Source of the DNA: an uncultured Clostridia bacterium
Lineage (GTDB): Bacteria; Bacillota; Clostridia; UBA1381
Direction: 5' to 3'
Assembly: GCA_905235885.1 (NCBI GenBank)
Contig: CAJONM010000194.1
Coordinates: 1 to 5,956, forward strand
DNA: 5,956 nucleotides
The number at the start of each line of letters is the position of its first letter. Within the stretch, counting starts at the first letter, position 1. The position numbers and the translations under genes are program-made. The notes below the pieces were generated by a model, which saw only the letters and a list, made by a program, of their open reading frames with translations, had not been told where the DNA came from and made no database searches. This document shows, one piece after another, positions 1-5,956 of this stretch.

Positions 1-70
1 ACAAACGGGATCAAAGCGAAGCTTTGAGGACCCGACGGCGTACTGGTGTACTCCGAGCGGTCCCGTTTGT
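1..70. repeat. Palindromic extragenic element with potential three-way-junction fold
   Basis: Bases 1-10 (ACAAACGGGA) are the exact reverse complement of 61-70 (TCCCGTTTGT). Inside, 11-17 (TCAAAGC) pairs exactly with 21-27 (GCTTTGA) around a GAA loop. The core GCGAAGC (16-22) is the sequence known from the literature as an unusually stable DNA mini-hairpin. A second arm is imperfect: 32-34/58-60, 36-38/53-55 and GTAC 40-43/GTAC 48-51 around TGGT, with small interior mismatches. The outer stem plus two arms would make a cloverleaf-like junction in single-stranded DNA or RNA from either strand. An alternative pairing, GGACC 28-32 with GGTCC 59-63, competes with the end of the outer stem. It contains no frame of note and lies 145 bp beyond the last stop of the operon. 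It could be a dispersed repeat, a non-autonomous mobile element, or a transcript-end structure. No second copy occurs in this window, and the left flank is cut off. Confidence 0.6.
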
Positions 71-215
71 TCGTAGCAAAAAGGCACCTATTTTTGAAAA
101 ACGAATAAAATGAGTTTTTTCTGCTTCTAAACAGTATAACTTAATACAAACCATTTTAGATAAAGCATTTTATTGCCTTTTTGCGATCTGGACTTTTTTT
201 ACAGCCCCCTTCTGA
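71..215. other. Non-coding AT-rich spacer after the operon
   Basis: This 145-bp stretch between the SLH gene stop and the palindromic element has no credible gene. It holds several A and T runs (for example 91-95, 97-101, 114-120, 194-200) and only weak AT-only inverted repeats, such as GAAAAAC near 96-102 with GTTTTTTC near 113-120. No GC stem followed by a T run was found on the minus strand, so the operon's terminator is either weak, Rho-type, or formed by the element at 1-70 with flanking sequence to the left of the window. Confidence 0.5.
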
Positions 216-2264
216 TTATTTTTCGGTTACGATGTAATAATACAGCAGTGCCGCCGTTTCGGCGCGAGTGATGTCCTCCTGCGGACGAACAGACACATCA
301 TCGCCCGTAACGATGCCGTAGCCGCGCAGGATCGCGAGCGTTCCCATCTTGTCGGGGGATATGTCCGTATCATCGGCAAAGCCGGCGCGGAATATATCCA
401 TGGACGCTATCTTTGAAAAGCCCATAAGCTTTATGATGTATAGGAACGCGTCCTCGCGCTTAACGGTCGAGTCGGGTGCGATCTCTTCCTCCGTCAAAAG
501 TCCTGCTCGCACCGCCGCTCTGTACATATCGTCATCGTCATAGACATAATAGCCGTCTGCCGCAAGCGTGAGACTGAGAAGGTCGGACTGCGTTATTTTC
601 TCGTCCGGCAAAAATTCGTGTTTGTCAAAGCCGATGCCGTACTGCGCGAGAGCGTTTATGATATTCTCCGCCCAGTGTCCGGATATATCGCTGTATATGT
701 ATTCTTCATCGTCCGAATATGAGAACAGAGATTCGCCGGTGAACGCGTCAAGCGCGGCATAGCTCTCCTCTGCATAGAAGCAGGGCGTATACACATCATC
801 GGACTTGACATATGCGTTTATAAGCGGAGTTATCTCCGACATTGCCGCCGTTGCCGTATCGTATGATACGATGCCATCGGGCTTGGGGAAGAGATCGGTG
901 TTTATCTCGTCCCAATTCATATAAAACGATGTCAATTTTTCGCGCTTGAGGTCATACAGCGCGGATATGAAGTTATTATCATTTTTAACGCCGTTTACAA
1001 GCTGTGTATATTCGGTATATACGGTTGCCGCATTGTCAGTTCGCCTTGCATCGCCGCAGTCGGTGAGCTTGTCGGCAAAGAATTTGCCGATAAAGCTTTC
1101 CGTCGCCGCCGCTGCCGCGTCAAAGGCGTCCTTGCCGTATTCGGTCTTATCGTCCTTGCCGTATATGCGATCGTCAAAGGATTGTATCGCACCGCTCATA
1201 CCGTCCGCGCTTATGCTGATGGATCGCTCCTGTTCTTCATCGTAATATGAGAGGTATATCATATATTGATCGTCATATTTTTCCACGCGGCGTGAGAATT
1301 TATCCGCCGGCGGCATCTCGCCGAGCGCTTCGAGGTTATTTATGCTCTTTATTATCTGTGCGGTCGATTTCAGTCCGGCGATATTGTCAAGCTCGCGCCT
1401 TTCCGCATCCGTAAATCGCTTATCGGCCGCCTCCTCGGTGTTCATCGCGCCGGCACCGGCGCTGTAGACGATGTCATCGGGCAGGTCCTCCTCTACCGTC
1501 TCGCCCGTTTGCGCGTCAATGAAGCCTGCCTCATTATCGCGGAAGCGGTACACGAGCCGCATCGGATCCTTGCCTTGCTCATAGTCGATATTCGACCAGT
1601 CGTCCATGTACGCCAATTCAAGCGGGTATGCCGCATAATACGCCGCCTCCGGATCCGCAAGCGCACTGCCCGAATACGGCTTGAACTCCGCGTCATAGTC
1701 AACGGTTGAATACAGATATGTCACTACAAATTGTTCCCCTGTATATTTTACATTGAGATAAACGGTGTTGTCCTTTACCGGTATGCCGTTCTTATGGCGC
1801 GTATATTCCACGCCGAGCGTATTATCATATGTTATGGACGCGCCTGTCGAGGTGCGCGTAAGCTCCTCGCCGCCGGTGCCGAAAAGCTCCGGAAACGCAT
1901 TCCGGACGAACTCGTCCGCCGCCGCGATATAGTCCGACTTTGACTTATCGGCATAGATCACCGAGTCCGTATACTCGCCGTAATAATAATAGCTGTAGTT
2001 TTTGATCCGTCCCTTCGCGTCCGAGCTTACGCTGAGGCTGGCGCTGTAATCCTCATCGTGCCAATAGAAATCATAAGTCGTTTTGCCGTTTTCGGTATAG
2101 CTTGAGCCGTCGAATTCGGTAAGCTCCGCCGGAACGCTTATTCTTGTTTTGACACCGGCGAGCGCGTCCGCCGCCTCGCTTTCCGCCGCTGCGCCCGTTG
2201 CCATCGGCATTACGATAGCCAGAGCGGCGATGATTGCCGTTGTTGATCTGAGTTTCATTTTCAT
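216..2264 (-). CDS. Exported SLH-domain protein with two YcdB/YcdC-like units, ~680 aa
   Basis: This is a secreted, wall-anchored protein. Residues 1-27 are a signal peptide: basic start, hydrophobic core, and an Ala-rich site ending GAAA before ESE; there is no lipobox. Two related units follow. Unit A is about 42-262 and unit B about 315-516. Each has a Tyr-rich beta section, a helical AAADEFV/AAAATESF stretch (114-120, 384-391), then YTRHKNGIPVKDN (154-166) or YTQLVNGVKNDNN (419-431), and ends in IDAQTGE (249-255) or LDAFTGE (505-511). This resembles the YcdB/YcdC (DUF4901) domain of Firmicutes, whose function is unknown. Three SLH repeats end the protein: YSDISGHWAENI (524-535) with a weak TQSD, a diverged middle one with KREDAFLYI (602-610), and GFADDTDI...ITRAETAALLYYY (628-677). 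SLH repeats bind secondary cell-wall polymer. The only two cysteines are C403 and C495, both in unit B. It is the last visible gene of the operon. The ATG at 2264 is only 3 nt from the Shine-Dalgarno, so Met3 (2258) is the likelier start, giving 680 residues. Confidence 0.92.
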   Translation of the reverse strand: MKMKLRSTTAIIAALAIVMPMATGAAAESEAADALAGVKTRISVPAELTEFDGSSYTENGKTTYDFYWHDEDYSASLSVSSDAKGRIKNYSYYYYGEYTDSVIYADKSKSDYIAAADEFVRNAFPELFGTGGEELTRTSTGASITYDNTLGVEYTRHKNGIPVKDNTVYLNVKYTGEQFVVTYLYSTVDYDAEFKPYSGSALADPEAAYYAAYPLELAYMDDWSNIDYEQGKDPMRLVYRFRDNEAGFIDAQTGETVEEDLPDDIVYSAGAGAMNTEEAADKRFTDAERRELDNIAGLKSTAQIIKSINNLEALGEMPPADKFSRRVEKYDDQYMIYLSYYDEEQERSISISADGMSGAIQSFDDRIYGKDDKTEYGKDAFDAAAAATESFIGKFFADKLTDCGDARRTDNAATVYTEYTQLVNGVKNDNNFISALYDLKREKLTSFYMNWDEINTDLFPKPDGIVSYDTATAAMSEITPLINAYVKSDDVYTPCFYAEESYAALDAFTGESLFSYSDDEEYIYSDISGHWAENIINALAQYGIGFDKHEFLPDEKITQSDLLSLTLAADGYYVYDDDDMYRAAVRAGLLTEEEIAPDSTVKREDAFLYIIKLMGFSKIASMDIFRAGFADDTDISPDKMGTLAILRGYGIVTGDDVSVRPQEDITRAETAALLYYYIVTEK

Positions 2265-2267
2265 AAA

Positions 2268-2276
2268 CCCCTTTCT
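2268..2276 (-). promoter_or_regulatory. Shine-Dalgarno of the SLH gene; favours Met3 as the start
   Basis: The minus strand reads AGAAAGGGG, directly after the TAA of the upstream gene. It ends 3 nt before the first ATG (2264) and 9 nt before the second in-frame ATG (2258). Normal spacing favours the second, so the mature reading is probably MKLRSTTAII. Both starts keep the signal peptide. Confidence 0.65.
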
Positions 2277-4193
2277 TTATTTTATTTTATACAATGTTTC
2301 CGAGCCGATAGTCCGTACCTCTTCCAATCGGCTTAATGTGTCGCTGTTGATATTAAAATCATTTCTTTCGTTCGCGCCGACATATACATATGTTATCCCG
2401 TTTTTCTCGCAGAAGCCGCGCAGCCCCTCATATGAGCCGCTATACGCCTCCTCGACCGCGTTTTTGCGGATGTTGTATTCATCGCCCATGCCGTGGAAAT
2501 ATACATAGAGCGACGAGCCGAGATATATTGTCCGTCCGGCAAGCGTCGGGACGGGATCAAGATGATGATAGCCCGTCAGAAATACCGCGTCCTTGGGCGT
2601 GTTTTCCCTGATGTATTCGCCCATTTCGATCTTGTCGCGGTTAAAGGTTTCATACTGTGCGCCGCTTTTATATTCTCTGCCTATCGTCAGCACGCCCGAC
2701 AGCGTCCCGGCAATGACCGTTATCGCCGCAAGATACGCTCTGCCCGGCACGCCGCGAAGCTTTTCCCATATATATACGAGCCAATCGCTTACATATATGA
2801 GCAGTATCATATACACCACAAAGAAAAGCTTGTTGTTGTCATATTCGTTCGGCTGGAACAGGATAAGCTCGGCAACGACAAATATCAGCGCACAGCCGCA
2901 AAACAGCCGTTTGCCGCCCTTGTCCGCTTTAAGCACCGCCGGCACCGCAAAGAGCGCGGCTATGCCCCAGTTTTTGAGGTAGAACCACAAATACGGGTCG
3001 TTGTGGTTTACCCAGTTGAATTGATATTTTAAAAACGACTCATTGCCGCCGGTCTGTCGGAATGTCCAATATATGAGCTGCGGCGCTGCCATTACCGCGA
3101 CTATGCCGCCGAAGATCAGCCAGTTTATGAAAAACGCTTTCTTTCCGTCCGCCGTTTTCTCGTCCGCGATATATGGGAAGAATATGACCGCGCATATAAT
3201 GCCAAGCGCCAGAAACGAATGTGTGTGTATCATCGGCATACATCCCGACAGTATACCGAGAGTGATATACGCCGCGCGGCTCTTTGTCTTTACCGCGTCG
3301 ATAAGCAGCCATATACAGGGCAGGATACAGCACCAGCCTGCCATGGTCGTGCGCTGGGGTATTATCATATCGCATATCGGGTTTGCCCAGCGGATATTGT
3401 TCTCATTAAAGTTTGTCGGGGTGTGGTAGTAGTCGGTAAATATCCTCGTAAACGCGGTCGCGTCCGCCTTTGCGCCGTCAAGAAAATACGCGAAGCCGAA
3501 GCCGCCGCCGAGAAAGAAAAACGCCGTCGCCAAAACGGATGCCGACCGTTTGCCCGTCAGCTTATACCCGACAAAGTAAAAGCCCATGATAAGCAGCGTC
3601 GAAAGCGCATAGCTCGGCAGCAGCACCGCCCACCTGAGCGGCGTTCCGAACAGGTACAGGCTTGAGGAGAGCATATCGACAAAAAACGGATAGTTCAGCT
3701 TATGCCCGGACAGAAATACATAATCCGGCGCGAATTTGCCCTGCTCGGCAATGCTGGTGACAAAGCCCAGATGCATTTGCAGATCGCCGTATGTGCATTG
3801 TCCGCTCGCGTATCCGCCGCCGGCTGACGGCGCTAAAATGTGATTGGTCATAAGCACGCCCGTCAGGATCGCAAGCGGCGCAACGAGGGCAAGGAAGATC
3901 CTGCCGTCCATACCGTCATCGGCGGACGCTTTAAGAAGCTCTGCAAAGCCCTTTGGCGTCTCTTTCTTGATCATATACCCAAGCCCTGCCGCCGCGGCGG
4001 CGATAAGGATAATATGGCTTATATATGAAAATCCGCAGAAGATCGACGGAATGACGATACCTGCCATAAGAACGACATTGCCGAAAATGCCGCCCATCCA
4101 TGCTCTGAAGTATATGCCTCTTTCGCGGAATACGAACGAGCTGCACGCATACCCCACAAACAGGAAATAAATGTATATTATTATACCGAGCAC
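2277..4193 (-). CDS. Large polytopic membrane protein, probable GT-C superfamily, with soluble C-terminal domain, 638 aa
   Basis: I do not recognise a named family. The protein has roughly 13-15 hydrophobic segments up to about residue 503, then a soluble domain (about 510-638). After four N-terminal helices is a loop with TYGDLQMHLGFVTSIAEQG (134-152) and LSGHKLNYPFFVDMLSS (161-177). An acidic 'GD...H' loop of this kind is where GT-C enzymes bind polyprenyl-phosphate sugar; Asp137 and His141 are the obvious candidates (inference). Other notable motifs are WANPICDMIIPQRTTMAGW (269-287), MIHTHSF (321-327) and PNEYDNNKLF (448-457). The tail has YIRENTPKDAVFLTG (527-541), PTLAGRTIYLG (549-559) and ITYVYVGANER (600-610). 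That layout is common in large GT-C-like and DUF2298-like proteins with an external C-terminal domain. The start is GTG: an in-frame TAA lies only 3 nt upstream, and a good Shine-Dalgarno fits this start. It is 22 nt after the previous gene and 12 nt before the next, so it is in the same operon. A flippase or polymerase role cannot be excluded. Confidence 0.85.
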   Translation of the reverse strand: MLGIIIYIYFLFVGYACSSFVFRERGIYFRAWMGGIFGNVVLMAGIVIPSIFCGFSYISHIILIAAAAAGLGYMIKKETPKGFAELLKASADDGMDGRIFLALVAPLAILTGVLMTNHILAPSAGGGYASGQCTYGDLQMHLGFVTSIAEQGKFAPDYVFLSGHKLNYPFFVDMLSSSLYLFGTPLRWAVLLPSYALSTLLIMGFYFVGYKLTGKRSASVLATAFFFLGGGFGFAYFLDGAKADATAFTRIFTDYYHTPTNFNENNIRWANPICDMIIPQRTTMAGWCCILPCIWLLIDAVKTKSRAAYITLGILSGCMPMIHTHSFLALGIICAVIFFPYIADEKTADGKKAFFINWLIFGGIVAVMAAPQLIYWTFRQTGGNESFLKYQFNWVNHNDPYLWFYLKNWGIAALFAVPAVLKADKGGKRLFCGCALIFVVAELILFQPNEYDNNKLFFVVYMILLIYVSDWLVYIWEKLRGVPGRAYLAAITVIAGTLSGVLTIGREYKSGAQYETFNRDKIEMGEYIRENTPKDAVFLTGYHHLDPVPTLAGRTIYLGSSLYVYFHGMGDEYNIRKNAVEEAYSGSYEGLRGFCEKNGITYVYVGANERNDFNINSDTLSRLEEVRTIGSETLYKIK

Positions 4194-4203
4194 CGTTTAT
4201 CAA

Positions 4204-4210
4204 CCCCTTC
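4204..4210 (-). promoter_or_regulatory. Shine-Dalgarno that fixes the GTG start of the 638-aa gene
   Basis: The minus strand reads GAAGGGG, ending 10 nt before GTG at 4193. An in-frame TGA-TAA pair lies between this site and the GTG, so no earlier start is possible in this frame. A TTG nearer the site (4203) is in another frame that overlaps the gene and looks spurious. Confidence 0.65.
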
Positions 4211-4215
4211 CCGTA

Positions 4216-5427
4216 TTATACAAAGAACAGTACCGTGCCGATACAGTTCACCGCAAGTCCCATAAGGAACAATATGATGCCCGACCGCGCCGCCTTGCCG
4301 TCCTGCGGCGATACGGCGGCTATGCCCAGAAGCGCGAGCGGCAGGACATCGACCGTATATCTGTTGCCGAACTGCGCGCCGCCCATCGTTTTATGGCACG
4401 CCGTCAGCACAAGCTCCGCCGCTATCGCGGCAAATATGAGCGCGGCATATGCCGGCTTTATCCGTTTCTTTATAACGCCGCATACGGAATACGCGATATA
4501 TGAAATAAATATGGGGCTTATGATGAACATATTCGTCCCGTCAAATTTCTGATATTCCCAAGCCTCCCTGAAGCTTATTTTCGGGAGCCGCACCAGTGAT
4601 GCAAGATTATCGCGCAGATACGCCGCGCTGAATTGCCCATGCGCCGAGCGCGTGAACTCCGGCAGGTAGTTATGCCCGAATTCTATCGGGTTGCCGAACC
4701 GTGCATAGTTGAGCAGCATATAGGATATTGCTATAACAGCCATGGGTATAAGCTTTATTATGTTTTTGTTTATCATCTCCGAAAATGACGCGTTCGGGTA
4801 CGCGGTATGATAAGCACCATAAAAGGCGTATAACAGTACAGGCAGGAACACAATATCGAGCGGACGGCAGCCTACCGCGCACGCCCACAGCGCAAGCGAC
4901 AGTCCGAGCCTGCCCATAAGCGCGTAATACAGCGCGGCAAGGGACAGCGAAAACGCCAGATTTTGGGCTATGAACCATACCCATGACGCGTGCGCGATGA
5001 ACAGGAAATTCGAGCCTATCGTAGCAAACAGGGCAAAAAATGCCGCCAATACCTGCTCCGTCCCGAAATGACGCATTATACGATATGCGTATACCGCCGC
5101 GCCAAGCGCGGACAAAACGCCGATCAGCCCGTCGGCGGTATACAGATGCAGCGCCGCAAAGGGCAGCATGACATATGACGGGAACGGCGGAAAGCTTACA
5201 TAATATTTTCCGTTAAATATCGCCAGCTCCAGATGCTCGTAATCTCTGCCGAGATCGAGCCTGCCCTCAAGCCATGACCGCGCCTGAAGCATATATGAGT
5301 AATACGCGTGCTCGCGCCATGGCCAGGTGCCCGTAAATGTCCACAGCACCGCCAAAACACCCAAAACTGCCATGCACAGCAGCAGTATGTTATACAGCTC
5401 GCCGTTATGTTCTTTATTCTTTTTCAT
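4216..5427 (-). CDS. GT-C-type polytopic membrane glycosyltransferase (PMT_2/ArnT-like), 403 aa
   Basis: This is an integral membrane protein with about ten hydrophobic segments, the first at residues 12-31. After it comes an extracytoplasmic loop, WREHAYYSYMLQARSWLEGRLDL (split here: WREHAYYSY 37-45, LEGRLDL 53-59), then LAIFNGKYYVSFPPFPSY (68-85). This 'YY..la.a...GrLdL ... l....gkyYv.fPP.p' pattern is typical of bacterial PMT_2-like GT-C proteins, which move a sugar from a polyprenyl-phosphate donor to an acceptor outside the membrane. Later marks are GCRPLDIVFLP (186-196), NYARFGNPIEFGHNYLPEF (240-258) and GGAQFGNRYTVDVLPL (349-364), matching the 'fGnP...g' and 'GpRYl..llP' signatures of the same group. 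Glu39 and Asp58 are candidate acidic residues in the loop, but which is catalytic is inference. There is no large C-terminal soluble domain, and 403 residues is short for the superfamily. The ATG lies 1 nt after the upstream stop, so translation is probably coupled. Donor and acceptor are unknown. Confidence 0.85.
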   Translation of the reverse strand: MKKNKEHNGELYNILLLCMAVLGVLAVLWTFTGTWPWREHAYYSYMLQARSWLEGRLDLGRDYEHLELAIFNGKYYVSFPPFPSYVMLPFAALHLYTADGLIGVLSALGAAVYAYRIMRHFGTEQVLAAFFALFATIGSNFLFIAHASWVWFIAQNLAFSLSLAALYYALMGRLGLSLALWACAVGCRPLDIVFLPVLLYAFYGAYHTAYPNASFSEMINKNIIKLIPMAVIAISYMLLNYARFGNPIEFGHNYLPEFTRSAHGQFSAAYLRDNLASLVRLPKISFREAWEYQKFDGTNMFIISPIFISYIAYSVCGVIKKRIKPAYAALIFAAIAAELVLTACHKTMGGAQFGNRYTVDVLPLALLGIAAVSPQDGKAARSGIILFLMGLAVNCIGTVLFFV

Positions 5428-5428
5428 A

Positions 5429-5956
5429 CTATAATATCTGCCTTCCCAGAAAATATACTACAAAGCATATGCCGAACCCGATCGCCATTGTCGCGGTGAT
5501 GACAGGCTCCGTCCATTTATGACGCTCCGAAAAATCCGCCGCTATAATAAATGCCGGAACGGCGCAGGTCATGTACCGCGCCACGCTCAGCGGCCATGTG
5601 ATGCCGGTATTGATGATTATGTATACCAACAGAAACGCCGTATACATAGATCTGTGCCGCCCCACGCCGTAAAGCAGCGCCGCGACGGTGAATATTACAG
5701 CCCCAAGCTCCGGCAGCCATATCGTAAATTTCGTGTAGCCGTCACTTGAGACGGCGTTATCAAATATCGTCTGTATGCCCTTGCCGAAATAGCAGCTTGC
5801 CTGTGACCAGTATTTTTTGTCGTATTCGAGGAATTTGAACCATTCGCCCGTCGTTTTGTAATTGCACAGCAGGAATATCCCCGTTCCGAGCAGCATGAGG
5901 AATATCCACAGCCCCTTTGTATAAAACAGCCGCCAAACCTCGCCGATCCTGCGCCG
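5429..5956 (-). CDS. PIG-V-like GT-C membrane glycosyltransferase, C-terminal part (5' end outside window)
   Basis: The frame stays open to the right edge, so the visible 175 residues are the C-terminal part of a longer protein. The first ATG in frame, at 5896, is internal: 20 more in-frame codons precede it and no ribosome-binding site is evident there. There are about five hydrophobic segments (visible residues roughly 17-32, 80-97, 104-120, 128-141, 152-170). Between the first two is a polar loop with TTGEWFKFLEY...KKYWSQ (35-52), and a later segment carries WPLSVARYMTCAVPAF (121-136). Both resemble the 'GdP..Fl..Q..W' loop and the 'S..RY....fP' helix of PIG-V/GPI-mannosyltransferase-2-like proteins. 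Known bacterial relatives are thought to be polyprenyl-phosphate-sugar transferases acting outside the membrane. The N-terminal catalytic loop is not in the window, so activity cannot be judged. It ends in TAG one base before the next start, implying translational coupling. Another GT-C family remains possible. Confidence 0.72.
   Translation of the reverse strand, partial: RRRIGEVWRLFYTKGLWIFLMLLGTGIFLLCNYKTTGEWFKFLEYDKKYWSQASCYFGKGIQTIFDNAVSSDGYTKFTIWLPELGAVIFTVAALLYGVGRHRSMYTAFLLVYIIINTGITWPLSVARYMTCAVPAFIIAADFSERHKWTEPVITATMAIGFGICFVVYFLGRQIL
5441..5447 (-). promoter_or_regulatory. Possible ribosome-binding site of the 403-aa gene
   Basis: The minus strand reads GGGAAGG here, inside the last codons of the upstream gene and 13 nt before the ATG at 5427. 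The spacing is longer than ideal. Together with the TAG-T-ATG arrangement, this suggests that ribosomes ending the upstream gene help start this one. Confidence 0.4.

Noticed and set aside
1..70. tRNA or known riboswitch as an explanation of the cloverleaf-like pairing
   Set aside because: There is no CCA-type acceptor end, no T-loop GTTCRA sequence, no 7-nt anticodon loop, and no riboswitch core that I recognise. It also lies after an operon, not before a gene in this window.
90..125. Possible Rho-independent terminator from A and T runs after the operon
   Set aside because: The only pairings are A:T stems with bulges (GAAAAAC with GTTTTTTC) and no GC-rich stem precedes a T run on the minus strand.
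125..160. TATA-like hexamers (TATACT on minus, TATAAC on plus) suggesting a promoter in the spacer
   Set aside because: No acceptable -35 box lies 16-18 nt upstream on either strand, and AT-rich spacers give such hexamers by chance.
2493..3665. Long plus-strand open frames (2493-3032, 3219-3665) that could look like genes
   Set aside because: They lie wholly antisense to the 638-aa membrane protein, are rich in Arg/His/Lys with no domain or signal, and have no convincing ribosome-binding site. They are reading-frame shadows of a GC-biased minus-strand gene.
3931..4203. Minus-strand frame starting TTG at 4203, closer to the Shine-Dalgarno than the GTG
   Set aside because: It is in a different frame inside the 638-aa gene and its product is a basic, low-quality sequence with no hydrophobic pattern. 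The GTG frame continues for 638 residues with clear membrane and motif structure.
5429..5896. Treating the ATG at 5896 as the start of a complete 155-aa protein
   Set aside because: The frame is open through 5956, the ATG falls inside a hydrophobic segment (WIFLMLLGTG), no Shine-Dalgarno precedes it, and the motifs are those of the C-terminal part of a longer enzyme.

Overview
The window looks like part of a Clostridia-type Firmicute chromosome. The evidence is an SLH-domain exported protein with a YcdB/YcdC-like ectodomain, purine-rich Shine-Dalgarno sequences, mid-range GC, and frequent use of ATA (Ile) and TAT (Tyr) codons. No rRNA, tRNA or marker gene is present, so the lineage is an inference; an uncultured Oscillospiraceae- or Lachnospiraceae-like anaerobe would fit.

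All genes lie on the minus strand and are tightly packed, so they read as one transcription unit running from the right edge to about position 216. In transcription order they are: (1) the C-terminal part of a PIG-V-like GT-C membrane glycosyltransferase, whose 5' end lies outside the window (5429-5956); (2) a 403-residue GT-C-type membrane protein (4216-5427), 1 nt after the previous stop; (3) a 638-residue polytopic membrane protein with GT-C-like loops and a soluble C-terminal domain (2277-4193, GTG start), 22 nt further on; (4) an exported protein of about 680 residues with two YcdB/YcdC-like units and three SLH repeats (216-2264), 12-18 nt further on. No promoter is visible; it must lie beyond position 5956.

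Positions 1-215 are non-coding. They hold an AT-rich stretch without a convincing terminator (71-215). At the left edge is a striking 70-nt palindromic element (1-70). Its perfect 10-bp ends enclose a 7-bp GAA-loop hairpin and a second imperfect hairpin, together making a potential three-way junction.

Inferred theme: three successive polytopic proteins of the kind that use polyprenyl-phosphate sugars on the outer face of the membrane are linked to one surface-anchored protein. This suggests assembly or decoration of a cell-wall glycan, or glycosylation of a surface protein. No substrate can be named from sequence alone.
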